A stretch of DNA of 64,000 bases from Mytilinidion resinicola (Eukaryota > Ascomycota > Dothideomycetes > Mytilinidiales > Mytilinidiaceae), in assembly GCF_010093595.1 (NCBI RefSeq), contig NW_022985444.1, positions 1,611,539 through 1,675,538 on the forward strand. Direction: 5' to 3'. The position numbers were made by a program, and so were the translations under genes. Within the stretch, counting starts at the first letter, position 1. The number at the start of each line of letters is the position of its first letter. Shown here one piece after another: positions 44,976-57,145 of the stretch. The notes under the pieces are model-generated. The model was not told the DNA's origin. It did not search any database and was given only the letters and a program-made list of their open reading frames with translations.

Positions 44976-45768
44976 GGGGAAGATGAGAGAGGCCAGGAGG
45001 TCATAGCGCCGGTGCTTTGAACCAGGATTCATTCTTCCCTCCATACACGGGGCGATGGAGGGCCGGTGCATACAAGGGATTCGATCCAAACCTGGGGACC
45101 TGTCCGAGAAGTGAAGCTCTAGATCGCTGGAAATACTCGATTTGGTTCATTGTGCATTGCAAAGATACAACTTGACTTTATTCTGCGGCAGTGTCAAAGG
45201 CGTCCGACCCGTGATAGCGCTGCGCGGATTCCACGATAATACACGTGACGGCGTCTAGGTAGATTTTCGGCAAACGATAAGGCGAGAAGGCTTCAAGGTA
45301 GGCCAAATACACAACTGGATAATTTGGAAGTCATTGTACGATCCCGTGGAGGTTGTTCCATTCCGACGAGCTAGAATTTCTGTTCAGGTGGTCAGCATAA
45401 ACATCTCTTGATTCTTTTGGCCGGCGTCAAGAACGCGAAAATGAGATCGATAAGGTAGGAGATGAATTTGAGATTCTTAGAGTGCAGTACTACCATAGTA
45501 AAAATTAGAAGTTATGCTATATAGACATTAGCCTGATTCAACGATGGAGAAACGAGCGAGCCGAAAAGCGAGATGACTGGAATTCGCGGATGAAATATTG
45601 GATCTGCAAACGAGGAGAGCGAGTGGGAATAAAAGTTACTATATTGAAGTATACAAACGCTTCAAGCGCGCCATGCTGCCAGACTCCAAGGACACCAACA
45701 AGACATCGTTTCCGCGAGCGCCCGTACCATTTCAACACCATGCGCGAGGAAACCTACAAATCCCGCTC
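44976..45768. other. 3' flank of SEC15
   Basis: About 0.8 kb with no recognised gene. A TTCGATCC string near 45078 resembles a T loop, but no tRNA fold surrounds it. Confidence 0.4.
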
Positions 45769-48617
45769 TCACCCCATCCGGAACCTTGAGCCAATCGTCC
45801 CAAACCGATCAGATGGCCTCGACGGGGTCTGCGCTGCTACAGCTGCGCCCTCCATGACCCTACGCGGATCGTCAGCAAACGCCCTAAGATTTCCACTGGC
45901 TCTGAATGCTACGCTGAAAGAGTCGCACTCATCCAAGCGAATCGGAGGATGCAAACTTACTTCTCAATCAGGATAGCTCCTTTCTCTCTGTCAACCTTAC
46001 TGTACTTCCGATTTCGCTGCGTCATATCAAAGAATTCATCGGAATTATCCGTCGCCATTAGCGCCACGGTTTGTACTAGTTCGTCGAGATTCTCCTTCAA
46101 GATGGGGTTGTTCAAGCTGTCGACAAAGGACGAAAGGAAGTCTGCGTCGGTGACGAGAGCGGTGACTGCGGCTGGGGTGATTCGCTTCACAGACTCGTGG
46201 AGAGGGAGTTCCTGAGACAAGACGGGTTAGTCTGGGAAGTTCGACTATGGGGGTAAATGAGAATTGATACCAAGATGGCAGATGCCGCGTGGCTAAGAGC
46301 ATCGAAGTAGATGAACTCTTTGATATCCGTTGGCAGGCCGAGCAGAACGGAGTTCATGATGTTGGAAAGATAGCGCGTCAGCTCCTGCATGTAATTGCTA
46401 GTCTCTGTAGTAGGTCTCGTGGCCATCCTAGAGCGTCGTTAGTACCATGTCGTCTAAAGACCCGAGAGATTTTTGCACATACCAGTCGTACTCGGCAGTC
46501 TCGATGAGATCGTCAATCTTAGAGTTGACCAATTCAAAGATACGATCCGATGCTGTCTTCTTAGCATTACGGAACTGCTCCGTTGCTTGCAGAATGACAG
46601 GCCCAGTGGCGGAGCCCGATGACCGTGCCTGGAAAAGCAAGTCTTGCAGTTCCTGGCAAGCGATCTCGAAGTGCTCCAGGTTGGTGAGGATTTGGACAAT
46701 TTGACCAGGATATTGAGAGCTAAGTCGCTCTACCAAAGATTGGCAGACCTTTTCGCATAGCAGCTCATCAAGAGACTGGCCCATTCGACGTATAAGTATA
46801 TAGATGTTGGGTTTACATTGCCGGACTCGTCTTACATTCTTAAGCGTCTCGTCGATAACGGTAGAGCGCTGGAAGTGATCATCGGAGAATAAATATATTT
46901 GATTGAGAAAATTGCGAATGTCAATACAACAGAGGGGATACATCTGGGAAAAGGGGAGGACACAGGGGAATCTAACGGGTTAATCAGTATATTCGAAGTC
47001 ATCGAGTTGGATACGTACGTGAGCTGCTCGCGGGCTTGGCTTGGGGTGTACCAGCTGACATTGACGACTTTATCGTATTCTTCGAGGTTGTTGATTGGCA
47101 TTGGCATGTAGTCATCAGTCGAAACAATCTAAAATGGCTTAGCACCACTGCAAGAATATCAACAAGGAAACTCACTTCTTGGAAATCTTCGCTGAAGCGC
47201 TGCTTGAGGAGATCCGAGTATTTGTCGAAGAGAGTAACTAGCAAGTCATAGAGGTTCTTGACCGAGTAACCCCATTTCTGCGACGAGGTCAGAATTTCTC
47301 TATGCAATCGGGCATGCAAATGACGCCTACCTCCATAGTAAGCATGAATAATGCAACTCGCCCTTTGATCTTGAGTAGGAGATCATCATTGTCGACTAAA
47401 GGCAATCCGTTGGTTATCAAGGTGGCCATGCTTTGGCACATGGAATCCCACAGTTCATCAACCTGCTTGAAATTAGCTTTGGCCTCAGAGGTTAGACGCT
47501 GGTACGAACATCGACATTCGCTCTGAAGTTATTCGTCCTCTTGATCGTCGCTTTCTCGATGATTGCAAAGCCGGCAATGCTCTCCAAAAGGCTGCTTAAA
47601 TCGGACCCGTCGTCATCCAGGAGGTTTAGCGATGAAGGGATGATGAGATCTTTCTGCTTTCGACGATTCGAAGCATACTCCGCACGGAAGTAATCGCTGC
47701 GGCCTAAGGTTTCGTGGATATGCATGCATTCGAAGAGCGGAGAAAAGTCAAATTCCGTCTGCATTTCTTCGTTGTTCATAATGTCAAACTCATCGGTCTC
47801 GTCGGCCACAAGGTCCATAGCGGAGTTGAGCTTGAATTTCATGAAGTGTTCATCTTGTTGCATTCGCTCTTCGTGGCGTGTTCTTCGGAGATCTGTGTGA
47901 TAGAAGGCAACTTCACCAAGGTACTGGGAAGCTTCTCGGACGCGATAAAGCCAGGTATTTAGATCGTCCATGACGGCGTTTGCGATTAATCTCTGAGTAG
48001 CTGGAACGGATCTTTCGATCATTTCAGCAATCTTGTATCGTCCCACCTCTTTCAAATGGACATTCTGTAGTTCATCGAGTGAACGCAGAGCCGCATAATG
48101 ATTCTTCTCGAGAAGCAGATCTCGTACTTGATTTGCGACGCGGAGAACGTCCAAACATGCGTTCAGAGCTTCTGATGTTTCGTCAATGCTTTGTCGCACT
48201 GCACGTGAGTCTACTAGGGCTTTCTTTTGGGCGGCGAGGTTCTCTGTGCTGGCTTGAATGGACTGATTTAGCTGGAGAATTTGGGTGGTCATGTCCACAG
48301 TGCCTTCCCGGACTCGTAATAAAGAGTTCACGGAGCTGACGAATTCCTGATGATTCGAATTGCACATGCGCTCAATCTCAGATTCTCGCTCAGCAGATAT
48401 CTGATTGAGAGCTTGAATGAGATGCCCTGCGCGGTCCGAGTAGCGAACATCTCTCATCACAGGGACCAGCTGGTCGATGTAGTCTGAGTCTGAGGACGAC
48501 TGTGTTATCTAGCCATCTGGTGTTAACTATTGGGAGCATCATTTCAGGTTCAAGAGCATTGCCTACCTGCTTGACCGCACTATAGAGGTCATCCCCGGAG
48601 TCAACGGCGGACGGCAT
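45769..48617 (-). CDS. SEC15: SEC15, exocyst complex subunit
   Basis: Sec15 links the Rab GTPase Sec4 on secretory vesicles to the exocyst and is essential for polarised exocytosis. Ten exons join in frame to 787 aa: 48567-48617, 47510-48508, 47462-47331, 47176-47277, 47019-47128, 46836-46971, 46483-46775, 46271-46427, 45961-46211, 45769-45901. Landmarks are the N-terminal coiled coil (QILQLNQSIQASTENLAAQK), LLESIAGFAIIEKATIKR followed by VDELWDSMCQSMATL, FPCVLPFSQMYPLCCIDIRN, LDELLCEKVCQSLVERL and the C-terminal ELTRYLSNIMNSVLLGLP. The tail is basic and disordered (GTIGSRFRMG). Length fits fungal Sec15. The intron after exon 2 uses a weaker GTTCGT donor but has a CTAAC branch. Divergent from LYS9. 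Confidence 0.95.
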
Positions 48618-48967
48618 TTTGGCGGCCTGTCGGATCTTGAAAATTGGGATGGATCAACAAGCTTCTTTCAACATCACAGCACTCTCCCGACGTCGTGGAA
48701 CTTTATTGCAGGTCTCTGCTTCGAAAATGATGCAAGATGCCACCGTGTTGCCTATTGCGAGAGGTGGTGAACATCGCATGAAAGTCGGGCCGACCCCTGT
48801 CGTGTTTGCACCAAATCCCATTCTTGGCATGCGATGACGGAGCCCAGACAAACGCAAGAGCCCCACTAGGACCGAGAAATATCTGAGGGGCGTTGACTCC
48901 GTCTGTGACTCCAGCGCCTGCATCCAGACCTGCAAGAACCGCTGTCCAAGAAATACAAAACGCAACC
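48618..48967. promoter_or_regulatory. Divergent promoter, SEC15 / LYS9
   Basis: 350 bp between the two start codons. No TATA box or amino-acid-control site (TGACTC) is obvious. Confidence 0.6.
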
Positions 48968-50699
48968 ATGGATTCCATGCTCCGTAAGTGCCATCTGACC
49001 TCCAACTAGATCCATAGAGTAATAACCATTCCTCTCAGCCATCATCGGCAGCTCCAAGTAAGTAATCCTATTCACCAATGTTTGTCCAATTTCTAATTCC
49101 TTCTCAGGTCTGCCCTCCTGCTTGGTGCAGGCTTCGTGTACGTACATATCCACCTTATCCTACCCGAGCTATCGTAACAATGGAACAGCACTCGTCCTAC
49201 AGCGGAGATTCTAGGAAATTCGGGCGTCAGCGTCACAGTTGGTACGAAGGCACAATCTGATACTGGAGGCATCAATTGATGTCGCTACAGCCTGCAGAAC
49301 ATTGGAGAGCGCGAAAAAGCTCGCCAGCGGCATCAAGAACGCGTCTGCTATCAGCGTAGGCCATCCAATGCCTTTTTTGTCTAGTCGCATGTCGCTGAAG
49401 ATGTTTAGCTCGATGTCACGGATGAGAAAGCGCTCGATGCGGAGGTTGCCAAAGTCTCTCTTGTTATCAGCTTGATCCCTTAGTAAGTTGCCCCCTCCTC
49501 TACAAAGATTATGAGTGCTAACGACTCTCAGTACCTTCCATGCCACCGTTATTGAGTCTGCGATCCGAAACAAGAAGCATGTTGTTACCACATCCTACGT
49601 CAGCCCTGCTGTAGGTCTGCCTATAACCGATCTTTTATACTCGGTGTGCTAAACGTCGTAGATGATGGAGCTGGACCAAAAGGCCAAAGACGCAGGCATC
49701 ACAGTCATGAACGAGATTGGGCTCGACCCAGGAATCGACCATCTCTCTGCCGTCCTTACGATTGACGAGGTTCACAAGGCTGGTGGCCGAGTCTTGAGCT
49801 TCTTGTCGTACTGTGGAGGACTTCCAGCGCCCGAGAACTCCGACAACCCACTCGGATACAAGTTCAGCTGGAGCTCTCGCGGTGTGCTACTCGCCCTCCG
49901 AAACCCCGCCAAATACTACAAGGACGGCAAGGTCGTTGATGTGACATCCGAAGGACTGATGGCTACCGCCCAACCCTACTACATCTATCCCGGCTATGCC
50001 TTCGTCGCCTACCCAAACCGCGATTCTACTCCATACAGGGAGCGCTACCAGATCCCCGAGGCGCAGACCATCATCCGAGGTACTCTGCGCTATCAAGGTT
50101 TCCCAGAGTTCATCAAGACCCTCGTGGACATCGGTTTCCTCAGTGACGAGGAGAAAGATTATCTCAAGCCCGGCTCTCGGATCAGCTGGAAGGAGGCTAC
50201 CTCAAAGATCGTTGGTTCTACCTCCCGCGCCGAAGAGGACATCATTTGGGCTATCAGTTCGCGCACCACCTTCAAGAACAACGATGAGAAGGATCGCATC
50301 ATCGATGGACTGCGCTGGATTGGGCTTTTCAGCGATGAGGACATCACCCCGCGCTCCAACCCGCTCGATACCCTATGCGCCACTTTGGAGAAGAAGATGC
50401 AGTACGAGGAGGGCGAGCGTGATTTCGTCATGCTCCAGCACAAGTTCGAGATCGAGAACAAGGACGGTAGCAAGGAGACACGTACGTCGACACTATGCGA
50501 ATACGGTGACCCCAAGGGCTACTCTGCAATGGCGAAGTTGGTGGGTGTGCCCTGCGCCGTCGCGGTGCAGCAGGTGTTGGACGGCACCATCAGCGAAAAG
50601 GGCATTCTCGCTCCCATGTCACCTGAGATCTGCAGACCTCTGCTGAAGACGCTGACGGAGAAGTATGGAATCACCATTCGGGAGAAGACAATCTCGTAG
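48968..50699 (+). CDS. LYS9: LYS9, saccharopine dehydrogenase (NADP+, L-glutamate-forming)
   Basis: Saccharopine reductase, the penultimate step of the fungal alpha-aminoadipate lysine pathway, joining aminoadipate semialdehyde and glutamate to saccharopine. Eight exons join in frame to 457 aa: 48968-48983, 49039-49057, 49108-49137, 49189-49241, 49291-49355, 49409-49482, 49532-49610, 49662-50699. The Rossmann nucleotide-binding motif is ALLLGAGFVTRPT near residues 14-26. Then come VACRTLESAKKLASGIKNAS, VTTSYVSPAMMELDQKAKDA and EIGLDPGIDHLSAVLTIDE. The catalytic/dimer domain has SYCGGLPAPENSDNPLGYKF. The C-terminus is LVGVPCAVAVQQVLDGTISE. Seven introns crowd the first 340 coding bases, then one long exon follows. 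Length is standard. Confidence 0.96.
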
Positions 50700-51210
50700 A
50701 TGGGTGACAGAGGACATACGGGCCTCCGTTTTTGGGATGCTTGATGGCGCTTGGTGATCATTCACGACTTATGATGGACAAGCCGCGTCTTAGGTAGATC
50801 CCGATTACAAGACAATCAGTGGATCTCAGTACAGGAATACAAAAAAGTCTCGTGCTTACCTGCGACCAAACGCTGTACATGGTGCATAACCCCGAAGTCA
50901 CACTCCACACGCTCGTAATCACGTTCTCGCGTCACAGCGGTGCACTCATCTAATTCACAGCCTTCGATTCGGTACACAACGGGTCGATCTATGTTCATAT
51001 CCCCACAAAACAATCGATGGGGTATATACGATTTAGCGTGTACCTCGAGAACTTCAAGACATGCACCTCCTTCGCTATTATTTCCCAAAAAAGTCCCAGC
51101 ATCCTCATCCATTAGATCCGACCGTCTAGTCATGAAACACATTTCCAAAAAGCCTTCAATTAGACCAACACGCCCATCCTTTTAACAGCCCCGATAACCC
51201 ACTGTTCCCA
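50700..51210. other. Tail-to-tail intergenic
   Basis: 3' flanks of LYS9 and the 718-aa gene. Nothing else recognised. Confidence 0.5.
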
Positions 51211-53492
51211 TCATACCCCCACCAAATCAGGCAATTCCCGCATCGTCTTCTGCACCTCCTTCACCGTCAGCAAAAACGCCCTCTTCTCCGCCTCGCTCGC
51301 AAACTCGATCTTCGCGCCGGCGATATACCGCCCCTTCTTCTCCTTCTCCGCCTCGCTCCCCCTTCTCTTCCCCTCATCTCCAGATTTTTTGCCTGTCGGC
51401 GCCGCCACAACCCCAGCCCCACTATCTTTCCTCTGATCCGCCCTCACGTCCACGGGCACACGGAGCCCCTTGATCTTGACCTCCTTCCCGCCCTCGTCTT
51501 TCACGCGCACTGGATTACTCGATGAGTTCAGGTAGAACGCGAGGTAGCCGTTCCGGAAATGCGCGCTGAAGTGAATAGTAGCGATGACGGCACTCGTAGC
51601 GTCGTCTTCCCAAAGACGCAGGTTCTCCATCCCGCACATCTGCTCCGCGTAGGTGAGTACACTAGACAGCCCCTCATGAATACGGAGGGTCTTCTCAGTC
51701 CTATACGTGCCAAGCAGCGTCCGTCCCATAAGCTCCGTCTGAAACAGCGTCGCGCCCGCAACATCCTCAAAGACATAGTTAATCCAGCTCGTCTTGGCCG
51801 TCTTGAGCGGCTTGCTGCCATACCGCACGTCGTGGTACTTGACCTCGGTCGGCACAGTCACCGAGATCTTCTCGGGCGAGAAGTAGCTCGAGTAGGGCAC
51901 GTACAGCGCGCCGTCGGCGAGTTTCTGCTGGAAGCGGACAGTGGCGTCGTCGGCGAAGGCCCAGATGGACGTGATCATGCGGATCGAGTTGTCGGGTGCG
52001 GTTTCGCGTTTGCGCACGACGCAGATGCGGCACACGGTGCAGGCTTGCGCCATTTCGACGCCGAAGGGGTCATCGTCGCTTTCGATGGCGCGGGTGTATT
52101 CGATGAGTGTGCCGCGGCTGGTGGATGTTTAGCAGGAGTTCAGGTATGAGTGATACGGGATGAGCCCCAGGGGGTGAGTTGCCGGCTTACACGTCACATA
52201 ACACAGCTGAGTTCCGGAAAGCGGCCTTTTCAAAGTCATTTTGCTGACTCGCGCTTGTCGAGCTTCGATGAAGCATGAGTGGGCTTGACTGAGTCAATGG
52301 CGTTATACTAAGTTTCTGGAGCTGCGATGCGGGTCCTATGTCTGGATCTGGCGGAATGTCCATTGCGGGCTGTGGTAGTCTCTCCATAGACCATCGAAGC
52401 GTGCTGTCGCTGTCCTGATGTTCTGACATCTCTGGTAACTCTGGAGTTTTCATGAGACTAGGTTCGCCGCGTTTCGATGGCCGTCTTTCTGCGATGGGAG
52501 AGCGGCTTCCCATTGGGCTTGTGTAGCCATTAGAAGATCCAGCGTCAGACCCCGCGTAGCTGCTAGCATATTGTGATTGCGAGCCGCCGAAGCTAAAGCC
52601 TGATATGCGTTTCGTAGAGGAAGCTGAGGACGAAAATTCGGAACCGACGAGCTCGGGCGTCTGTTGAGGTGTTGTTCGAGAGCTTTGCCGTTGCGGAAAC
52701 AAATCTCGTGGAGTATACGATGATATTGTTGGAGTAGCTTGCTGCGATTGGGAGGGTTGAGAGTCAAGATGGTAAGCACTGGGTGGTCGACTGTTGCCAT
52801 TCTCGCTATCCTGTCTTGCACGGATCCGAGGGGTCCCTCCAGCAATGGCACGGACGATGCTGTGGATATCTTCTAGCTTCTTGCTCAGATCACCAGTCTG
52901 CTGGTGGATATCGTCAATCTTTTCGGCCATGGGTGTCACGGTGTTCTCCAGACGGGACAGGGATTTGCTTTTGACGGTGGTCAGTGTCACTAAATATCCG
53001 ATTGGAATGCACAACTTACCTCTGTAACGCCTGCATGGTGAGTGTAATGGTGCTCATATGCATGTGCAACATGTTCCTCAACGCCTGTATATTTCCGCCT
53101 TCCGTAGTCCACATCATGGTCTTGTAGCTGCACAGTACGAGATCGCTCCATGACCTCTCGACAGCGAATCCACCACTTGTACGATGCTTCTTGATGATTT
53201 GATATTGGTCCGTGAGGGAATCCAGATCGTGGACTGTCTGCTGGCATGATAGCAGGATAGTTGCGACTCCATACTTAGTGTCCTTGTCAGCCTTCGAGAG
53301 TATGCTATCATCAGCATCGGCGAACAGCGTTTCCGCTAGGAGCTTCAGAGCTTTCGCAAGGCCGTTAATCTCTGTTTCAACCTCGAGGAACTCTGCCGGC
53401 GCGCCTTTCCTTCCTGCGGTAAATGCTCTGCCGATCTTCCAGGCCAGCTGTGACAGCATCAGAATGTCCCCGATACTGGGAATGCCTGTCAT
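51211..53492 (-). CDS. 718-aa protein with STAND-like fungal N-terminal helical domain
   Basis: Three exons, 53020-53492, 52191-52967 and 51211-52117, join in frame to 718 aa. The N-terminus (MTGIPSIGDILMLSQLAWKI, then GRKGAPAEFLEVETEINGL) matches the helical domain found at the start of many fungal STAND/NLR-like and related regulatory proteins. A coiled coil (about 160-200) and a long Ser/Gln/Pro-rich disordered region (about 205-400) follow. The C-terminal 300 residues form an unrecognised globular domain (FADDATVRFQQKLADGALYV, SAVIATIHFSAHFRNGYLAF) with a Lys/Glu-rich insert. It has no NB-ARC/NACHT nucleotide-binding motif, so it is not itself an NLR. Function unknown; a signalling or scaffold role is inference. 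Confidence 0.75.
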
Positions 53493-54378
53493 ATTGACGG
53501 TTGGCGCAAAGCGGGCGTGAGGCTGCGGATGAGTGGTTTAGTGAATGCAAGAGGGCAGAATCCCGAGCAGATATGGGTGACGGTCAAGTATTCATCTTGT
53601 TCTTGGTTCAGGCGGCAAAAGTTTGGGAGTGAATGGCATGCTTTGAGGGCCCAGTGTGACAGGTGGGGAACGGATGGGAGCCTTCGCACGAGGCGCACGG
53701 CACGCCGGTGGGCATATCCCACCCAGGGCCATGGTCCTCGGACTCGGGGCGACGTGCTGGCCAGGGTCAGCGGCTTCACTGGTTGATCGGTGAATGGGGA
53801 GGGCTGGTTTGAGAGCGTTGCGAGGTCCAAAACTGCTCGTGGCTCAAGCCCTGCGAGCACGTGGGGGCATGATACAACACCATTGGCGAGAAATCCTATG
53901 AACCCACGTCCCCAGCCAGGAACGTCGCGAGTGCAGGCGAAGCTACTGTACCAGGAAGCCTCATAGCGTAATATAGACTGTGGGGCTGTACATGCACGAG
54001 GCAGTCCCAATATGTGTATTGCGCCTCGCTTTTGACCCTAAAATTACGCAGGCGCCCTCTCTTCAGCCTCAAGCTCGTCGTCACTGCAGAACCGGACGCC
54101 ATAGTTCACGCACGATCTTGATATTGATAATAGCTCAGCTGTTGTACATTGGCGTATTTCTTGGCTGTCCTTAGTTTCCTATGTGCGTATGTTTTCTAGG
54201 ACTTGGCCGGATGATGCGGCGAAATCTGTAGAATCCCAAGTGGAGAGTCGACCAAACGCTGACGGGCCAGCGGCACTCCCTCCGTCTGGCCACATTCGTG
54301 CAACCATAAGCATCCCAATTCCGAACGCCTGAGTATTGTACACTGCCGCCTTCGCTTCCCAGAGATCATATGCCTTGT
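53493..54378. other. Intergenic between the 718-aa gene and TOM7
   Basis: Promoter of the 718-aa gene and 3' flank of TOM7. A 173-codon minus frame (53489-54010) is not supported by any family or splice structure. Confidence 0.4.
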
Positions 54379-54750
54379 TTATGCCAGAGGAGAGAAGAGT
54401 CTGAGACAGTCAGATTGAGCCAATGCTCTCATGTCTATGTGCTGCTTGCTCACCGGATGATGGAAGGCCTTGGCTCGCTGTGGGTATAACCTGAGCGCTG
54501 TTAGGATGGATTTCGAGGTGGCTTTGGTGAAGCACATTGGAGCGCACCAAGGTAGAGGATCAAGGGGAGATAGCCACTTTAAAGAGTCAGCATTTGGAAC
54601 AAGACGTGGAGGTAGGAAAACATACTAGTGTATGGCTACGCGCGAGACGTCAATGATTCTAGCAATGCGCTCCTAAGGGGGATGTTAGGTCTATGACGCA
54701 ATACAGATCTCTGGCGGGCAAACCTTGGACTCTTCTGATAGTGACACCAT
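54379..54750 (-). CDS. TOM7: TOM7, mitochondrial outer-membrane translocase subunit
   Basis: Tom7 is a small tail-anchored subunit that modulates assembly of the TOM import pore. Five tiny exons join in frame to 53 aa: 54724-54750 (27 nt), 54626-54672 (47), 54548-54576 (29), 54454-54490 (37), 54379-54400 (22). All introns are GT-AG and about 45-57 nt. The spliced protein reads MVSLSEESKERIARIIDVSR, then [20 protein letters not shown], then PRPSIIRLFSPLA, the standard Tom7 plan: cytosolic amphipathic helix, one transmembrane segment, conserved GYT-x-SEPRPS-x-I-R-L-SPLA tail. No exon is long enough to be seen as a frame on its own. Divergent from SF3B4. High confidence. Confidence 0.95.
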
Positions 54751-54977
54751 TTTGATTGTCGGAAGAAGCGCTGGGAGCGATGATCGGGAGGATGATGGGA
54801 GTAGCGGGCGGTAGGGCGACGTTGATGGATGCTGTCTTCAGGGACGGGAAGATTTATGTCGGGCGCCAAAACATTCTGCCACCGCCCGCGCGTCTTCGTC
54901 AAAGCTCCCGCGAGCAAAAGTTCTGGTCACCTTTGAAGCTGCAACTGTTCCTGTATCAAACCGTCGCAAGCGCAAAC
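54751..54977. promoter_or_regulatory. Divergent promoter, TOM7 / SF3B4
   Basis: 227 bp between start codons. No TATA box seen. Confidence 0.6.
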
Positions 54978-56068
54978 ATGGCGAGCGCAAGACACTGGTA
55001 AGAGTTATACACACTTTCTCCTCTGAACGACCTCAGAACATTTGCTACCAATGAACCGTAGGGATCAGGACAAAGACGCGACCGTCTACGTCGGCAACCT
55101 CGACGAGCGCGTGACAGACCAGTTGGTATGGGAGCTGATGCTCCAGGCCGGGCGCATCTCAAATGTCCATATGCCCAAGGATCGAGTCACCCAGACCCAC
55201 CAAGGCTACGGTTTCGTCGAATTCAACACTGAGGAGGACGCCGACTATGCCATCAAAATCATGAACACTGTCCGAGTCTACGGCAAGCCTCTCCGGGTCA
55301 ACAAGGCATCAGCAGACAAGCAGAAGACAGTCGAAGTTGTTGGCGCGGAGCTTTTTGTCGGAAACCTTGATCCTATGGTGGACGAGAAGGTGCTCCTGGA
55401 CACATTTGGGCGATTCGGGCCTTTGATGCAACCGCCGAAGGTAGGCCCCGCTTCGCATGGTATTATTCTGAACTGGTACTACCACTACTATTTAGGTCGC
55501 TCGCGATGATTCCAACCTGTCCAAGGGCTACGGCTTCGTCTCGTTCGCCGATTTTGACGCCTCCGACGCGGCCATCCAGAACATGCACGGCCAATATCTG
55601 ATGAACAAAGAGATCTCCGTCCAGTACGCCTACAAGAAGGACGGCAAGGGCGAGCGACACGGCGACGAAGCAGAGCGCATGTTAGCGGCACAGGCCCGGA
55701 AGAATAACGTCCAGCCCGTAGTACAACCATTCCCCGCGCAGGTATTCGCACCTCCCGCGCCATCTGCAATGTTAATGGGTGATGGTCGCATGAACGGAGG
55801 CCCTCCAGCTGGCTTTGGAATGGTTCCCCACCACGGAAACTTCAACAGCGTCCCGCCGCCACACCAGCAGCGGCCGATGTCGAATACCCCGCTCCCGCCG
55901 CCGCCAGCTGGTCTGCCCGCAAGACCACCTCAGTCAAATGCGGGATACGGAGGACCCACCAACTTCCAGCCCCCAGGCTTCCCTGGACCTCCACCTCCGG
56001 CCGGCTTTGGGCCACCTCCTGGAATGCCCGCGGGCTTCAACCCACCACCAGGATTCCCCAGACGGTAG
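54978..56068 (+). CDS. SF3B4/Hsh49, U2 snRNP splicing factor 3b subunit 4
   Basis: SF3b subunit 4 (yeast Hsh49) is a two-RRM protein of the U2 snRNP that contacts pre-mRNA near the branch site. Exons 54978-54997, 55062-55440 and 55496-56068 give 323 aa. It starts [20 protein letters not shown] with no upstream extension, as in the family. RRM1 (about 13-91) has [18 protein letters not shown] and [12 protein letters not shown]2 (about 100-178) has [20 protein letters not shown] and [10 protein letters not shown], followed by [21 protein letters not shown] Pro/Gly/Met-rich tail follows, ending NPPPGFPRR. The 20-nt first exon is followed by an intron containing a false ATG (55051). Confidence 0.96.
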
Positions 56069-56342
56069 CTCTGACCTGATGGTATGTCCACAAAGCATTC
56101 TCTTTTCCTGCATGTGTATGGCGTCAGAGCGGCGTCTGGGTGACCCTAGAGGACTTTAAGGAATGTCAAAAGGTTGGTAGACGGGGCGCGAATTGCATAG
56201 GCCTACAGCCGCGATAGCGAAAGTCACCAAAATGAAAGACGTTTTGATGCTCAATTGCCCTCACTTGAAAATTTGAGGTATTTGATTCATGAACTGCATG
56301 CCCTTCCCATGCCGCATGTTGCCCCTGATTCCTTCCAACCCC

Positions 56343-57145
56343 TTACGCAGCAGCAGCCTTCGCCTTGGCTCCCCTCAGCTTGGTTGGTCGGTCGGCCTTG
56401 ACGGGCTTCTGGCTCTTGCGGATGGCGGAGGCGCGCGAGACGGCCTCAGCGCGGAGGTCGGGGCGGTAGCCGTGCCTGGTAGTGCTGTTCACGATGCCAG
56501 AGTAGGTCCTGAGTACAAATTAGCTATTAACTCAACATACTTCAACGTGTTCCCATTTTCAAGTCTCTCTTCACAGATCTCTGTGGAGTGCCGGAAAACG
56601 AGGTGTACGTACTTCCTCGACGACTTTCCGGAGCCGAATGTGGTGCTCTGTAGAGAGGAGGCGGGCTTGTTGGACTTGTTGGACTTCTTGACCAAGAGAA
56701 TGACGCCGCCATCTGCGGAGGGCTGGATGCCGAAGGCCTATTTCCTGTATAAGCTATTGTTCATAGCTTCCATTGTGCCAAACAAATAGTTTGTCCGATC
56801 GAAATGTCCGAAAACTGGTGTCGTAGACGTACCTGGTCATTGACGAGACCCTCGTACTGCGCATTGTTAGCTAAAAGCCAGGAATTGAGGGTTGTGATGG
56901 GATCTCACCTTCCGCCTATACACATTCTTCAGGTTCAATGGGTCGCGCGAGAATTGCACACCGCCGGCGGCCTTCCTCTTCACGAGATTGGCGCTGTGGC
57001 CGCCTGGTCTTTCATCAGCTCTCGATCTTTCTCGAATTCCTCTGAATCCTCTAGTTTCGTGTCCTGATTTTCCTGGGGTTTTGGGGGGGGAGGGGGACAT
57101 ACGGGTAATCTCCCAAATCAGGTCCGAGGAAATGTTGGTCGCCAT
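56343..57145 (-). CDS. RPL28: 60S ribosomal protein eL28
   Basis: Cytosolic large-subunit ribosomal protein eL28 (absent from budding yeast, present in filamentous fungi and animals). Five exons join in frame to 150 aa: 57103-57145, 56909-57003, 56833-56856, 56613-56737, 56343-56508. Spliced, it begins MATNISSDLIWEITRGHSAN and continues LVKRKAAGGVQFSRDPLNLK, YEGLVNDQ and AFGIQPSADGGVILLVKK. The basic C-terminal half includes GYRPDLRAEAVSRASAIRKS and ends AKAAAA. The acceptor of exon 2 was placed at 57003 because only this restores the family pattern R-x3-A-x-LVKR. Exon 3 is only 24 nt. Divergent from the DUF2015 gene. Confidence 0.95.

Noticed and set aside
53489..54010. 173-codon minus-strand frame upstream of the 718-aa gene
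   Set aside because: It would overlap the promoter, has no family match and low-complexity translation.
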